Of a DNA stretch of 64,000 nt, positions 7,664 through 17,030 are shown piece by piece (position 1 is the first letter of the stretch; every line of letters begins with the position of its first letter). This DNA comes from Spiro-02 sp034114085. GTDB lineage: Bacteria > Spirochaetota > Spirochaetia > Sphaerochaetales > Sphaerochaetaceae. The DNA is taken from contig JAXEWB010000049.1 in NCBI GenBank assembly GCA_034114085.1, positions 1 to 64,000 on the forward strand, given 5' to 3'. Position numbers and translations under genes: made by a program. Under the pieces are notes generated by a model. The model saw nothing but the letters and a program-made list of their open reading frames with translations. It was not told the DNA's origin and ran no database searches.

Positions 7664-9124
7664 TTATTTTTTCCAGAAGGATTTCGTCAGCAACGCATAG
7701 ACGGTGAACAACTCAAGCCTGCCTGCAAGCATGGCGAAAGACAACAGCCATTTTGCCCATGCGGGGAAGAACCCAAAATTTCCGGTCGGTCCCACAGCGC
7801 CGAAACCGATACCGACATTACCCAGGCATAGGAATGCCGCTGAAAGCGACGTTGCGAAATCCGTACCGGAAAGCGACAGCAACACCGAGGTGACAAGCCC
7901 TGTTGCGAAATATACGCTGATGAACGCAGCTATGGATAGGACTGTATCATTCCTGATTGTATCTCGACCGACCCGTATGGGGAATACTCCGTTAGGATGT
8001 ATTTTCTGCTTGATATGAGCTTTCGCCAGCTTGAACATGGTGGTGACCCTAATGACCTTGATGCCACCGCCGGCAGAACCGGCGCATCCTCCGACGAAGA
8101 ATAGCAGGAACAACAACATCTGTACGAAGGACGGCCAAAGCAGATAGTCCGCGGTGGCGAAACCCGTCGTAGTCAGGATCGATGCGGTCTGGAACGCCGA
8201 ATATCTGAATGATGTCCCAAAACCACCGTATGTGCCATTTAAAAACAGACAAACGGCGCCTGCAAGCGTACAGGTCCCCCAGATTCCCAGATATGCCCGA
8301 AGCTCTCCGTCTTTCCATACCTGTCTGATCCTACGGGTGCAGAGTTTATAATACAGAGCGAAGTTCACCCCTGAGATCAACATGAAGATAGTAACTACGA
8401 CATCGACATACGCATTAGCGAAAGTCCCTATGCTGGCGTTTTTGACGCAGAAGCCTGCGGCGGCCATCGTCGAGAACGTCACTGTAACGGCATCGTACAG
8501 GGAAAGGCCTCCGCAAAGAAGCAATATTGCTTCAAGGAACGAGAATGCAAGATATATCAGCCAGAGGATCATCGCCGTGTTGCGGATTTTGGGAGTCAGC
8601 TTATCCTTCGTGGGGCCGACGGATTCTGCGCCGACGAGCTTGGTGCCACCTGGCCCGAGCGCAGGAAGAAGCGCGACGAACAGAACGACGATTCCCATTC
8701 CCCCCAGCCAGTTTGTCGCGGACCGCCAGAACAAAATGCTGGATGGCCGGCTTTCAATTTCAGACAGGACGGTTGCTCCTGTCGTGGTAAAACCACTCAT
8801 GATTTCAAAATACGCTCCAGAATACGTATCGTAGGCTCCTGACATCCACAACGGCAGAGCTCCGAACGCAGTCGCGATGACCCATGCCAACGTGACGAAC
8901 AGGTACCCGTCCTTCGCCCCCAGCTTCGTGTTCTTATGCTTGTGGACATAGGCGAGCGTCACCAGGGAAATCAGCCAAACCAGCATGATCGTAAACAGAA
9001 ATGCGGCGAAGGCGTCAGTCTCCCGCTGTGCGCCCGCTATTCCCATGGGAATCATCATCAGTACCGTGACAAACAGCTGGATGTATGCCAATAACCGAAG
9101 GTCTTGCTTCCAGTTCATCATCAC
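7664..9124 (-). CDS. trkH: Trk-type potassium uptake membrane subunit
   Basis: A 486-residue K+ channel-like subunit of the TrkH/KtrB superfamily. Several hydrophobic segments and the filter-type loops are visible: EIMSGFTTTGATVL near residue 110, TMAAAGFCVKNASIG, QTASILTTTGFATADYLLWP, and LGNVGIGFGAVGPTGNFG near the C-terminus. The gene follows trkA with a gap of only 3 bases, so both halves of the uptake system come from one transcript. Three consecutive ATG codons at the 5' end leave the exact start uncertain by one or two residues. Confidence 0.95.
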   Translation of the reverse strand: MMMNWKQDLRLLAYIQLFVTVLMMIPMGIAGAQRETDAFAAFLFTIMLVWLISLVTLAYVHKHKNTKLGAKDGYLFVTLAWVIATAFGALPLWMSGAYDTYSGAYFEIMSGFTTTGATVLSEIESRPSSILFWRSATNWLGGMGIVVLFVALLPALGPGGTKLVGAESVGPTKDKLTPKIRNTAMILWLIYLAFSFLEAILLLCGGLSLYDAVTVTFSTMAAAGFCVKNASIGTFANAYVDVVVTIFMLISGVNFALYYKLCTRRIRQVWKDGELRAYLGIWGTCTLAGAVCLFLNGTYGGFGTSFRYSAFQTASILTTTGFATADYLLWPSFVQMLLFLLFFVGGCAGSAGGGIKVIRVTTMFKLAKAHIKQKIHPNGVFPIRVGRDTIRNDTVLSIAAFISVYFATGLVTSVLLSLSGTDFATSLSAAFLCLGNVGIGFGAVGPTGNFGFFPAWAKWLLSFAMLAGRLELFTVYALLTKSFWKK

Positions 9125-9127
9125 ATC

Positions 9128-10477
9128 CTAGTTGAACATCGCCTGCACGAAGTCGATGGATTCCCTGTTTACGGTAACAAGGACTATATCACCCACGTTC
9201 AGGCGGTAGTTGCCGTTGGGGATGATGTTTTTGCCCTCTGGATCGGTGATGCCCGCGATGATCGCCCGGTTGCGCATGTTAACCTCGCTCAGTTTCTTGC
9301 CACGGATTTTTGAGGTCTCCAAAATTTTGAACTCGTAGACCTCCAGCCTGCCGTCGAACAGTGAATGGATGCTGGATACATTCTTGCCCCGCAGGTACCG
9401 TAGCAGGGAGTCGACGGTGGCTTCCGTTGTGGATATCACTGAATCGATATCCAAGTGACTCGCCAGCCGGATGTAGTTGTTGTTGTATTTGATCAACGCC
9501 ATGGAGCGGGCGATGCCGGAACGTTTCGCATAGCTCGCCGTGATGATATTCAGTTCATCGTTGTCCGTCAGGGAGATGAGCAGGTCGTAGTCTATGAGGT
9601 GTTCCTCTTCTAGGATGCTTTCATCGGTGATGTCCGCCTTGATGACGAGAATTTCAGGATACATAGTGGCGAACTGCGTGCAGACTTCCGGCTTCTGATC
9701 CACCAACACGATATCCTCCCGCGCCCCGCTACTGAAGAAACCCAGCAGAAAATGCGTGATTTTGCTTCCGCCGACGAGGACGATCTTTTTTGGCTTGTTC
9801 CGCCGCTTCCCAATCGCCTGGAGAACCTTGGCGACGTCGGTGTCGTCCGCGACCAGCGACAGGGTGTCTCCAGGCTGAATCATTGTATGCCCGGATGGAA
9901 CGATGGCTCCATCGGCCCTGTTGATGGCGGCTATGACGAAGTTGGCCTTGATTGCGTTCCTGACCGACATGACATTCGTGTTTGCGAATTTTGAATTGTT
10001 GGTAACGAATATGTTGTAAAGGATAAGCCCTGTATTTTGGAATGTGATGACATCGCTATAGATGCCCCGTTCCACGATATTATAGATTGACTGAGCGGCC
10101 TCCGCCTCTGGGTTCACGATATAGTTGATACCGAGCAACGATTTGCTGAGACCGTTCGTCCCCGTATAACTGAGGTTGCGAATCGCGGCGACGGTATTCT
10201 CAACATGAAACTCGCTCGAAACGATGCCGCAGGAGACCAAATTGATCTCATCGCTGTCCGTAACGGCTATGAATGCGTCCGCCGTGTCGCACCCGGCCTC
10301 CCTGAGTACGTCAAGATTCGTTCCGCTACCCGTAACCGCCATGCAGTCCAGGCGCGACACCGCGGCGTTTGTCCGTTCAAGATCACTGTCTATGATGACG
10401 ACGTCACGTTGCTCCTCTATCAGATGCCTCGCAAGCCGGAATCCGCGACGCCCCGCTCCCAGAATCACTACTTTCAT
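9128..10477 (-). CDS. trkA: Trk potassium uptake regulatory NAD-binding protein
   Basis: A 449-residue peripheral cytoplasmic subunit that gates TrkH in response to nucleotides. It has two RCK modules. The first Rossmann fold opens VVILGAGRRGFRLARHL with an acidic end IIDSDLER. The second starts near residue 230 with KIVLVGGSKITHFLLGFF and has VLVDQKPE. TrkA_C-like segments follow each, for example KIRGKKLSEVNMRNRAIIAG. It is the first gene of the trkAH operon. The sequence upstream (10478-10727) holds no other gene. Confidence 0.95.
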   Translation of the reverse strand: MKVVILGAGRRGFRLARHLIEEQRDVVIIDSDLERTNAAVSRLDCMAVTGSGTNLDVLREAGCDTADAFIAVTDSDEINLVSCGIVSSEFHVENTVAAIRNLSYTGTNGLSKSLLGINYIVNPEAEAAQSIYNIVERGIYSDVITFQNTGLILYNIFVTNNSKFANTNVMSVRNAIKANFVIAAINRADGAIVPSGHTMIQPGDTLSLVADDTDVAKVLQAIGKRRNKPKKIVLVGGSKITHFLLGFFSSGAREDIVLVDQKPEVCTQFATMYPEILVIKADITDESILEEEHLIDYDLLISLTDNDELNIITASYAKRSGIARSMALIKYNNNYIRLASHLDIDSVISTTEATVDSLLRYLRGKNVSSIHSLFDGRLEVYEFKILETSKIRGKKLSEVNMRNRAIIAGITDPEGKNIIPNGNYRLNVGDIVLVTVNRESIDFVQAMFN

Positions 10478-10727
10478 GCCTACCCCTGATTTTGTGGAAC
10501 CCTTTCGCCTTCAGAACCGGCTCCGCAATGTGGCTGCTTTTCCGGTTCATCAGGACCAATACCTTCATTATGACATTGTTACGATTAATTGCAAAGGCTT
10601 CTGCCTATCGGATTTCTGACGAATTCCCTTCGGTCGCCTGCTATGGTTTCCTGTATTTCTCCATGGGTGCGATAAATGGCCATTCCGCTAATATTTGGCG
10701 TTTTTAGTTCTGTTTTTTCAGATATTC

Positions 10728-12098
10728 CTAAAGTGCGAACACTCCCAGCGACTGAAGTACCGAACTTACCAGAATCGCAGCGATGCACACCGGCGCCAGG
10801 TACTTGATGCAGACGACGAACATTTTCTCCCCCTTGAACGGCGAGGATATCTTTACTTCATCAATAATGGTCTTGACTCCAATGACCTTCGCAACAAAGA
10901 AACAGGTACCCAGCGCGGCGATCGGCATGAGTATGGAGTTTGTGATGAAATCGAAGAAGTCTAGGATCGTCATATTCAGTGGCGTGATTCCTGACCAGAG
11001 GCCAAATCCCAGCGAAGACGGAATGCCCAGCAGGATAGTCACCACCGCGGTGACGGCACAGCTTTTCTCACGGCCCCAGGACGTCTTGTCGTTTACGATC
11101 GACACAACGGCCTCCATCAACGAAATGGAAGATGTGAGCGCTGCGAACAGCACAAGCAGGAAGAACGCGATGCCCACGGCGGTTCCGATTCCCATGCTGG
11201 CGAACACTTTCGGCAATGTGATGAACATCAGCGACGGTCCCGCCTGAAGGGCCGACTGGTCTCCGCCGGAGTAGGCGAACACCGCGGGAATGATCATCAA
11301 TCCGGCGACGACTGCGATTCCCGTATCGAAAAGCTCGACCTGTCTGACGGATGAATCAAGAGCGATATCCTTTCGCATGTAGGAACCATAGGTGATCAGT
11401 ATCCCCATAGACAGCGACAATGAGTAGAACATCTGTCCCATCGCCGCAAGCAAGGTGTTCGGGGAGAACTTGGAGAAATCCGGCAGCAGGTAATATTTCA
11501 CCCCCTCCCATGCTCCCGGACGTGTCACCGAATATGCCGCGATGCCGATAGAAAGTACGACAAGCAGTGGCATGAGTATCTTGCTGACCTTTTCGATTCC
11601 TTTTTCAACACCGCACATGATGACAATGTATGTTGCGCCGAAGAATACGAGGAACCAGAGGACGGGAGATGCCGGTTGGCTGATATAAGCGGTGAAATAG
11701 TCTCCCGCTGCGGTCTGTGCGCCACGACCCAAAAGGAATTCGACGAAGTATTTCGTTACCCATCCGCCAATAACGGAATAATAGGGCAGGATTAGCACCG
11801 GTACGATGGAATGTAGCCAGCCGATGCCCCTCCATTTATGGGAAAGTGCGTCGAAGGCTTCAATAGCGCTTTTCCCCGTCTTTCGGCCGAGGGCCGTTTC
11901 GGTGAGCACTAGGGCGAAACCGAAGGAAATGACCAGCAAGATATATACCAGCAAGAATATGCCCCCGCCATATTTCGCCGCGAGGTATGGGAACCTCCAG
12001 ATGTTTCCGAGACCTACCGCGGAGCCCGCGGTAGCAAGAACAAAACCAATTCTCCCCGTAAAGTTGCTACGTGGATGTGTACTATGGGAGGCTGCCAT
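10728..12098 (-). CDS. Neurotransmitter:sodium symporter family (LeuT-like) transporter
   Basis: A 456-residue, roughly 11-12-helix Na+-coupled amino-acid-type symporter. The NSS signature is clear at the N-terminus: GFVLATAGSAVGLGNIWRFPY (unwound TM1 with the Na+/substrate site) followed by GGGIFLLVYILL. TM6 region FYSLSLSMGILITYGSYM and the AALTSSISLMEAVVS segment also match. Substrate cannot be read from sequence; amino acids are typical. It is a single gene with a GGAGA ribosome site, upstream of the trk operon on the same strand with a 250-base gap. Confidence 0.93.
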   Translation of the reverse strand: MAASHSTHPRSNFTGRIGFVLATAGSAVGLGNIWRFPYLAAKYGGGIFLLVYILLVISFGFALVLTETALGRKTGKSAIEAFDALSHKWRGIGWLHSIVPVLILPYYSVIGGWVTKYFVEFLLGRGAQTAAGDYFTAYISQPASPVLWFLVFFGATYIVIMCGVEKGIEKVSKILMPLLVVLSIGIAAYSVTRPGAWEGVKYYLLPDFSKFSPNTLLAAMGQMFYSLSLSMGILITYGSYMRKDIALDSSVRQVELFDTGIAVVAGLMIIPAVFAYSGGDQSALQAGPSLMFITLPKVFASMGIGTAVGIAFFLLVLFAALTSSISLMEAVVSIVNDKTSWGREKSCAVTAVVTILLGIPSSLGFGLWSGITPLNMTILDFFDFITNSILMPIAALGTCFFVAKVIGVKTIIDEVKISSPFKGEKMFVVCIKYLAPVCIAAILVSSVLQSLGVFAL

Positions 12099-12311
12099 GT
12101 GAATTCTCCAAATGCTGTGTTTAATATCCTGGGCGAGGACGACAGTGGTACATTGTATGTGTTTTCCGTTAATCCTGCAACTCTTGTTTTATTTTTATTC
12201 CTTAGGAGAGAATCCAGTGGTATACCTACTTTTGATTATATTGATAATTGCTTGTATTGTATTATGTTGCTATTGCCGTTGCATTTTGTTTCATTTTTTT
12301 AATTTTTATGG

Positions 12312-12340
12312 TTGACAATATTTGATATCTCTATTACTCT
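12312..12340 (+). promoter_or_regulatory. Promoter of initiator tRNA
   Basis: A consensus -35 TTGACA (12312-12317), a 17-base spacer and -10 TACTCT (12335-12340) lie 15 bases before the tRNA 5' end. Confidence 0.6.
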
Positions 12341-12355
12341 TGTTGAGCAATTCGA

Positions 12356-12428
12356 CGCAGGGTAGAGCAGTTGGCAGCTCGTCGGGCTCATAACCCGGAG
12401 GTCGTAGGTCCGAGTCCTACCCCTGCTA
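12356..12428 (+). tRNA. Initiator tRNA-fMet (CAT)
   Basis: The cloverleaf has a 7-base acceptor stem with C1 unpaired to U72, D-stem GAGC/GCTC with A11-U24, and anticodon loop CTCATAA. Three G-C pairs (GGG/CCC) at the base of the anticodon stem and the unpaired 1-72 position are initiator hallmarks. CCA is not encoded. Two oddities: position 72 is U rather than the common A, and the T-loop reads TCCGAGT, so position 55, almost always U (pseudouridine), is C. It may still be functional or be a divergent second copy. Confidence 0.85.
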
Positions 12429-12513
12429 AAAAAACTGGCATGATGAATGGATCATTGAGAATGCAAAGGCATTCCAGTGAGACGGCGGTTCCCTTATCAT
12501 CCAATTGTTTGTT

Positions 12514-12562
12514 GGCAACTCGTTGTGGTGGCAATGGCTACAGGGCGGGTTGCCTTTTTTTT
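12514..12562 (+). terminator. Hairpin plus T8 downstream of the tRNA
   Basis: GGCAAC (12514-12519) or GGCAA (12530-12534) can pair with GTTGCC/TTGCC ending at 12554, followed directly by eight Ts. It probably ends the tRNA transcript. The rest of 12429-12745 shows no intact gene. Confidence 0.5.
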
Positions 12563-12745
12563 GTCTTTTCTCAAATGTGCCGTTGCCAAGCAGTTTCGAT
12601 TCGCTTCGTGACAGCCCCTTCCGATTATGCATTTTTGTCAGCGAATCACCTGTAAAATCACCTTTATGTTTTGAAGGCGGTTAGGGAAAGACGGTATCTT
12701 TGCTCAGGATGCTTCAGCGCGTTCTGACGGTCGCGGGTATAGATT

Positions 12746-13291
12746 ATGCGTCCCGGAACATCTGGCTTTCCTATTGGCGGATACATTGGCTTGGAAAGTA
12801 AGATAGCCAAAAGCAAAGGCGCTTATTATGACGTCCTGAAAGCCTCGGGCCAAAATTGGACTAAAGATAGCGATGACCCAATCCTCTTCATCGAATATTT
12901 TCTTGGAACCATCCTCTCTATTTACAAGAACCTTGGAGAACGGCTGTCAATTGTCTCGGACAACAAGACTTCTATTGAACAAGTTCGTGCTGCTATTCGT
13001 GGGATTGTCGGGAAATTCACCAAACGGCAGATTATGGAACTTGTCCCTGATGTCGGCAAATCTTCCGTTGAAAGCGCGTTGAAGACTCTGGTTGATGAAG
13101 GCTTCATTCTCTGGTTGCAGGGCGGTCAACTTTTTATGCCTGATCTGATAATGATTTTTTCGTACATGCAACAGACTTGTCGTTCAAAATTGATTGTGGT
13201 TTGGGCGATTACTTTTGCTAAAAAAACCGTATTATATCGAACGCATCAGTTGTCCGTAAAAACCTGGCATGATGAGTGGGGCATGGAGTAA
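12746..13291 (+). pseudogene. Fic-family protein, C-terminal remnant
   Basis: The frame encodes GGYIGLESKIAKSKGAYYDVL, then a hydrophobic FIEYFLGTILSIYKNLGER helix and a winged-helix-like end (TKRQIMELVPDVGKSSVESALKTLVDEGFI). This order matches the region C-terminal to the catalytic core in Fic AMP-transferases. The HPFxxGNGR catalytic motif and everything before it are missing, and a stop codon lies just upstream of the first ATG. The fragment is therefore almost certainly non-functional. It sits between a tRNA and another decayed gene, in a region of accumulated gene debris. Confidence 0.65.
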
Positions 13292-13331
13292 AGTTTTTCT
13301 TTTTTTGTTGACAACTGAAAAAATGACCTTA

Positions 13332-13373
13332 TAATTTTATTAGTGAAATTTAATTTTGATTAGTAAAATTAAA
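13332..13373. promoter_or_regulatory. Tandem IclR-type operator candidates upstream of SDR remnant
   Basis: A perfect inverted repeat TTTAATTTT-N7-AAAATTAAA (13349-13373) is preceded by a near copy (AATTTTATTAGTGAAATT). The same 13-base word ATTTAATTTTGAT occurs in reverse complement at 15840-15852, upstream of the hydroxyacid dehydrogenase and near the IclR gene. This suggests one regulator for both promoters. Confidence 0.5.
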
Positions 13374-13389
13374 ATAATAGGAAATGCAA

Positions 13390-13580
13390 ATGAGGGATCT
13401 ATTTTCGCTGGAAGGAAAGAACGCATTGCTTTTTGGTGGTGGAGGGGACATATCCATAGCCGTAGCGAAAGGCATTGGAGGGTATGGCGCTCATATCACT
13501 CTGTTTGACAATTCCATGGAACACCTGCGCAAAGCGAAAGAAGAACTGAATGAAGCAGGCATCGACATGTATGCCCCACT
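13390..13580 (+). pseudogene. Short-chain dehydrogenase, N-terminal remnant
   Basis: About 62 residues remain: MRDLFSLEGKNALLFGGGGDISIAVAKGIGGYGAHITLFDNS, a classical SDR Rossmann start with a glycine-rich nucleotide motif, and then helix AKEELNEAG. The match to SDRs stops near 13575, where sequence of a different gene begins in another frame. ATG 13390 is preferred to 13384 because AGGAA then has workable spacing. SDRs of this type are often sugar-acid (mannonate/fructuronate) oxidoreductases, which would suit the glycosidase-like neighbour, but that is inference. Confidence 0.7.
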
Positions 13581-14855
13581 GATCCTTATTGGAAGGATTA
13601 TATCAGTATAAAGTTCACTGAGTTCTTCAGGGATTATCCCGAAGTGTGCGGCGTGATCACCAGTGTTTCGACGAGTGAGAGCAAGATATCTATCAAGAAC
13701 AACCGTTGCCACTGTGCTAGGTGTAGGGACACTACCAGCGAGGATTGGTATAGGGATATCCTGAACGCAATGCATGAGGTCCTGTCTTCGTTCGGCAAGG
13801 AGTTCATCGTAAGGGACTTCGTGTTCGACGCATCATCGCAGAAAGAGATAGCGACTGTCATGAGGGAGCTTCCTGAGGATGTGATTATCTCTCTGAAGAA
13901 TACTCCGCATGATTATTATCCGACGTTCCCCGTCAACCTGAGAATCGGGCATGTGGGCGAACACCGGCAGTGGATCGAGTTTGACACCATGGGTCAGTAT
14001 TACGGCATGGGAGTTGGTGTGGCCGACCTGATGGAAGATTATCGCAGAAGGCTCAAGGATGCCGGATCCAAAGGCGTTGAGGGCGTTATTTTCCGTACTG
14101 ACTGGGAAAGCCTTGACGGCCATTCCTCGTTTGTGACTCCCAATAAGATCAACATCTATTCTGGGGCCATGCTCTCGTTGAATACCGATGAGCCATCGGA
14201 TTCCATCTACAGATGTTTTGCTGAGAAAGAAGGCTGGTCTTCTTCGGATGTTGAGCAGGCGGCTTCGTGGCTGAGATCGGTGCTTGAGAAGACTTGGAGC
14301 GTCACATCGAAGACCGTATTCGCAGATGGCTGTGTCTTTTCCGATTCCAGTACCATGCCAATAAGCATGGAACATGCGATATGGCTTGCCGAGGAAAAGA
14401 ACTCCCTTAAGGACTGGGACAAGTCCAAGGAGTACAGTCTGTCTCCGAAGAAGGATTCTCTGATGAACGTCATTCGTGAGAAGGATGAGGCGGTTTATGA
14501 ACTTGAAGATATCATTGGGATAAGCGATGATCCGCCTCGGTGCATCGACCATAAGAAGGGTGTGTGGTTGAAGGAGTGGATGCGTATCAACAGGTTGTAT
14601 CTGAAAGAGTTCTCCCTCTGTACCAAGGCTGTACTCACCGCACGCTATCTGGTGGAGAACAAGGAAGAGGAACCAGGTTTTGAAGCTCTATGCAGAAAAC
14701 AATATGCAGGATATCTGGAGGAGCTGGGAACTTTGGAAAATGAGCTTCGTTCGTTCTGGACGGATACGGACCATGCTGAGCATGTGATATATACTCTGCT
14801 GGATCCTGATCGTGTCAGTTGCCTAAGGTACAACTTGTCCACGTTGAACGTATGA
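13575..14855 (+). pseudogene. Glycoside hydrolase-like protein lacking its N-terminus
   Basis: From about 13575 the frame runs open for about 425 codons: TDPYWKDYISIKFTEFFRDYPE, then CHCARCRD, an ELPEDVIISLKNTPHDYYPTFP strand region, GHVGEHRQWIEFDTMGQYYGMG and GVEGVIFRTDWESLDGHSSF. This pattern resembles large TIM-barrel glycosidases related to alpha-glucuronidases; I cannot assign a family with confidence. The N-terminal domain is absent and there is no ribosome site at the possible GTG 13644. A deletion appears to have joined the 5' end of an SDR gene to the 3' part of this gene. Function is probably lost, unless the truncated frame is still translated. Confidence 0.6.
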
Positions 14856-14911
14856 CCAAGACTTGGGAGTGCTGTAGGAAACCTTTCAAATGGAGATCCT
14901 GCGGTACTCTG

Positions 14912-15703
14912 TCAGGTCTGTCTGTTTCCCATATAGCCAAGATCTTGGGAAGCCTTGAGAGAGATATCCTTCATGAATCTGATAGCGGGTTCGATTTCGG
15001 GGAACCTTTGGATAGGGCATGATATGCTAAGCGATGCTACGATTCTGTTTGTATAGTCCCGTACAGGGACTGCCAGACACTTCGCGCCGAGCTCACATTC
15101 CTCATCGTCCCAGGCATATCCCTGTTCCCTTATGGTATTGAGTGTTTCTTTTAGATCTTTGAGTGTACAGATAGTCTTATTTGTATATCGTGTCAGACCT
15201 TTCTTCACCACAAGCTCTTCAAGCATCTCATCGGAGTATTCTGTCAGAAGGATCTTGCCTGTTCCTGTGCAGTGCATGGGTGCTACTTTCCCGATTCTGG
15301 AAAGAGTACTCAGCATTCTGTTGGGGCCTTCATGTGTGGCGACATATACCACCTGCATATTGTCTTCCACACAGAGTGAAGCTGACTCTTGAAAGTGGTT
15401 TGAGATTTTTTCGACATAGCTCTGCATGTTCCCGGTGATTTGATAGTTCTGCCTGCAAAGATGTCCAAGGCCTGCGAGCTTAAGCGTCAGCGTATACGTC
15501 TGGGAATCTTCATTTCTCTTCACGTATCCGCATTCGATGAACGCATTGAGAAAACGGTAGACTGTACTGGATGTCAGCCCTGTGTCTTTTGCGATATCCA
15601 AAAGCCGGGCAGGCTTTCTGTAAGACGTCATGTTTTCCAGTATGGTCATAGCTCTGCTGAATGATAGATTCTGTTTTTTGCTTTTCGCTTCGTTATCGTT
15701 CAT
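14912..15703 (-). CDS. IclR-family transcriptional regulator
   Basis: A 263-residue regulator. The N-terminal winged helix (residues ~10-70) reads SFSRAMTILENM, ARLLDIAKDTGLTSSTVYRFLNAFIECGYVKR. It is followed by the ligand-binding IclR domain with SASLCVEDNMQVVYVATHEGP, HCTGTGKILLTEYSDEMLEE, GYAWDDEECELGAKCLAVPV and IASLSISCPIQRF. It is convergent with the decayed glycosidase and divergent from the hydroxyacid dehydrogenase. AT-rich palindromes upstream of both targets are candidate operators. ATG 15703 is chosen; a TTG nine codons upstream is an alternative. Confidence 0.93.
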   Translation of the reverse strand: MNDNEAKSKKQNLSFSRAMTILENMTSYRKPARLLDIAKDTGLTSSTVYRFLNAFIECGYVKRNEDSQTYTLTLKLAGLGHLCRQNYQITGNMQSYVEKISNHFQESASLCVEDNMQVVYVATHEGPNRMLSTLSRIGKVAPMHCTGTGKILLTEYSDEMLEELVVKKGLTRYTNKTICTLKDLKETLNTIREQGYAWDDEECELGAKCLAVPVRDYTNRIVASLSISCPIQRFPEIEPAIRFMKDISLKASQDLGYMGNRQT

Positions 15704-15808
15704 CTTTCCCACTTCACCATTGTTGGTCAAATATTGCTAATTATACTTAGCATAACAGTTTTAGGGCATTTTTCAAGTATCTTCTTCTGAATTGTAACAG
15801 CGATTCAT

Positions 15809-15852
15809 CATTTTGAAAATAAAAATAAAATTTTGTTTATCAAAATTAAATT
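15809..15852. promoter_or_regulatory. IclR-type operator candidates upstream of hydroxyacid dehydrogenase
   Basis: A palindrome AATTTTG-TTTAT-CAAAATT (15829-15847) is preceded about 20 bases earlier by a degenerate copy (ATTTTGAAAATAAAAAT). It shares ATCAAAATTAAAT with the complement of the operator candidate at 13349-13361. It lies in the divergent gap between the IclR gene and the dehydrogenase. Confidence 0.5.
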
Positions 15853-15895
15853 CTATGTAATAATATAATTAAGACTTGAAAAATCGAGGTATGCA

Positions 15896-16855
15896 ATGAA
15901 TGTCAGTTTGATTGAACCCCTTGGCGTTTCTCGTGAATTGATTGCGGAATTGTCAGGCCCTATCATCGAGCAAGGTCATAATTTCATTTATTACAATGAT
16001 AAAACCACGGATATCGATGAACTTAAAAGAAGATCCGCGGAACAGGATATCGTCATGATCGCCAACAACAAGTATCCAAACGAAGTCGTGGCCGGTGCTG
16101 ACAGGCTTAAGATGCTTGCGGTTGCCTTCACCGGTATCGACCATGTCGGGCTTGAAGAATGTAGGAACAGGAATGTCATGGTGTGCAACTGCGCCGGATA
16201 TTCGAATGTCTGTGTCGCGGAGCAGGTAGTCGGCATGGCGATCAGCCTTTACAGAAAATTCCTCTCGTGTGACGGTGCTGTCAGGGCCGGTGGCACAAGC
16301 CAGGGGCTGGTAGGTCAGGAGATTTCAGGCAAGAAAGTCGGTATCATCGGCTGCGGACAGATCGGGGCTATGACGGCACGCCTTTTCCTTGCGTTCGGGG
16401 CTGAAGTCGTAGCCTATGCACGGCATGAAAGAGATGAGGTAAAGGCTCTCGGCGTGAAGTATACCTCTTTGGAAGAGCTGCTGAAGGCCTGTGATATCAT
16501 ATCGTTGCATACCCCCAACAACAGTTCCACAAAAGGAATGATCGGAAAGCATGAGTTTGAGCTCATGAAGCCGAATGCCATCTTCATCAATTGTGCCCGT
16601 GGACCTATAGTAGATAATAAAGCTCTTGCGAATGCCCTGAATGAAGGACGGATTGCAGGTGCGGCGGTAGATGTGTTCGATATGGAACCTCCTGTTCCTC
16701 AGGATTATCCATTACTGAACTGCAAGAATATCCTCCTGACTCCGCATGTCGCGTTCCTTACGGAAGAAGCGATGGTTAGGAGAGCTAGAATCGAGTTCGA
16801 CAATGTGTACTCATTCCTTGCGGGCAATCCTCAGAATGTGTGCAACATTCAGTAA
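15896..16855 (+). CDS. NAD-dependent D-2-hydroxyacid dehydrogenase
   Basis: A 319-residue cytoplasmic oxidoreductase interconverting a D-2-hydroxyacid and a 2-oxoacid (glyoxylate, hydroxypyruvate or a sugar-derived acid). The Rossmann motif GIIGCGQIG lies near residue 147. The catalytic Arg sits in NCARGPIVDN, the Glu near VDVFDMEPP and the His in TPHVAFLTEEAM, as in the family. The start has GAGGT upstream. It lies next to an IclR gene with matching palindromes and may be the surviving member of a decayed sugar-acid pathway with the SDR and glycosidase remnants. Confidence 0.9.
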   Translation: MNVSLIEPLGVSRELIAELSGPIIEQGHNFIYYNDKTTDIDELKRRSAEQDIVMIANNKYPNEVVAGADRLKMLAVAFTGIDHVGLEECRNRNVMVCNCAGYSNVCVAEQVVGMAISLYRKFLSCDGAVRAGGTSQGLVGQEISGKKVGIIGCGQIGAMTARLFLAFGAEVVAYARHERDEVKALGVKYTSLEELLKACDIISLHTPNNSSTKGMIGKHEFELMKPNAIFINCARGPIVDNKALANALNEGRIAGAAVDVFDMEPPVPQDYPLLNCKNILLTPHVAFLTEEAMVRRARIEFDNVYSFLAGNPQNVCNIQ

Positions 16856-17030
16856 ATATTGTTGATATTCCCCTTTTTGAGACTCCTTTGCGCAGTATGG
16901 CGGCCGTGTTTCCTTTTCCAACGGAAACGCCGGTGGCGACCTCGTTTCATCGGCGTTTGCCCTGACCTCGCACTTGGCTCAATTGGGTCTGCAATTCACC
17001 TTGTAGTTTGTTGCGCCACATCCCGTGTGT

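Noticed and set aside
14207..14552. Minus-strand frames inside the glycosidase-like pseudogene
   Set aside because: They are shadows of the plus-strand frame, which shows coherent protein features.
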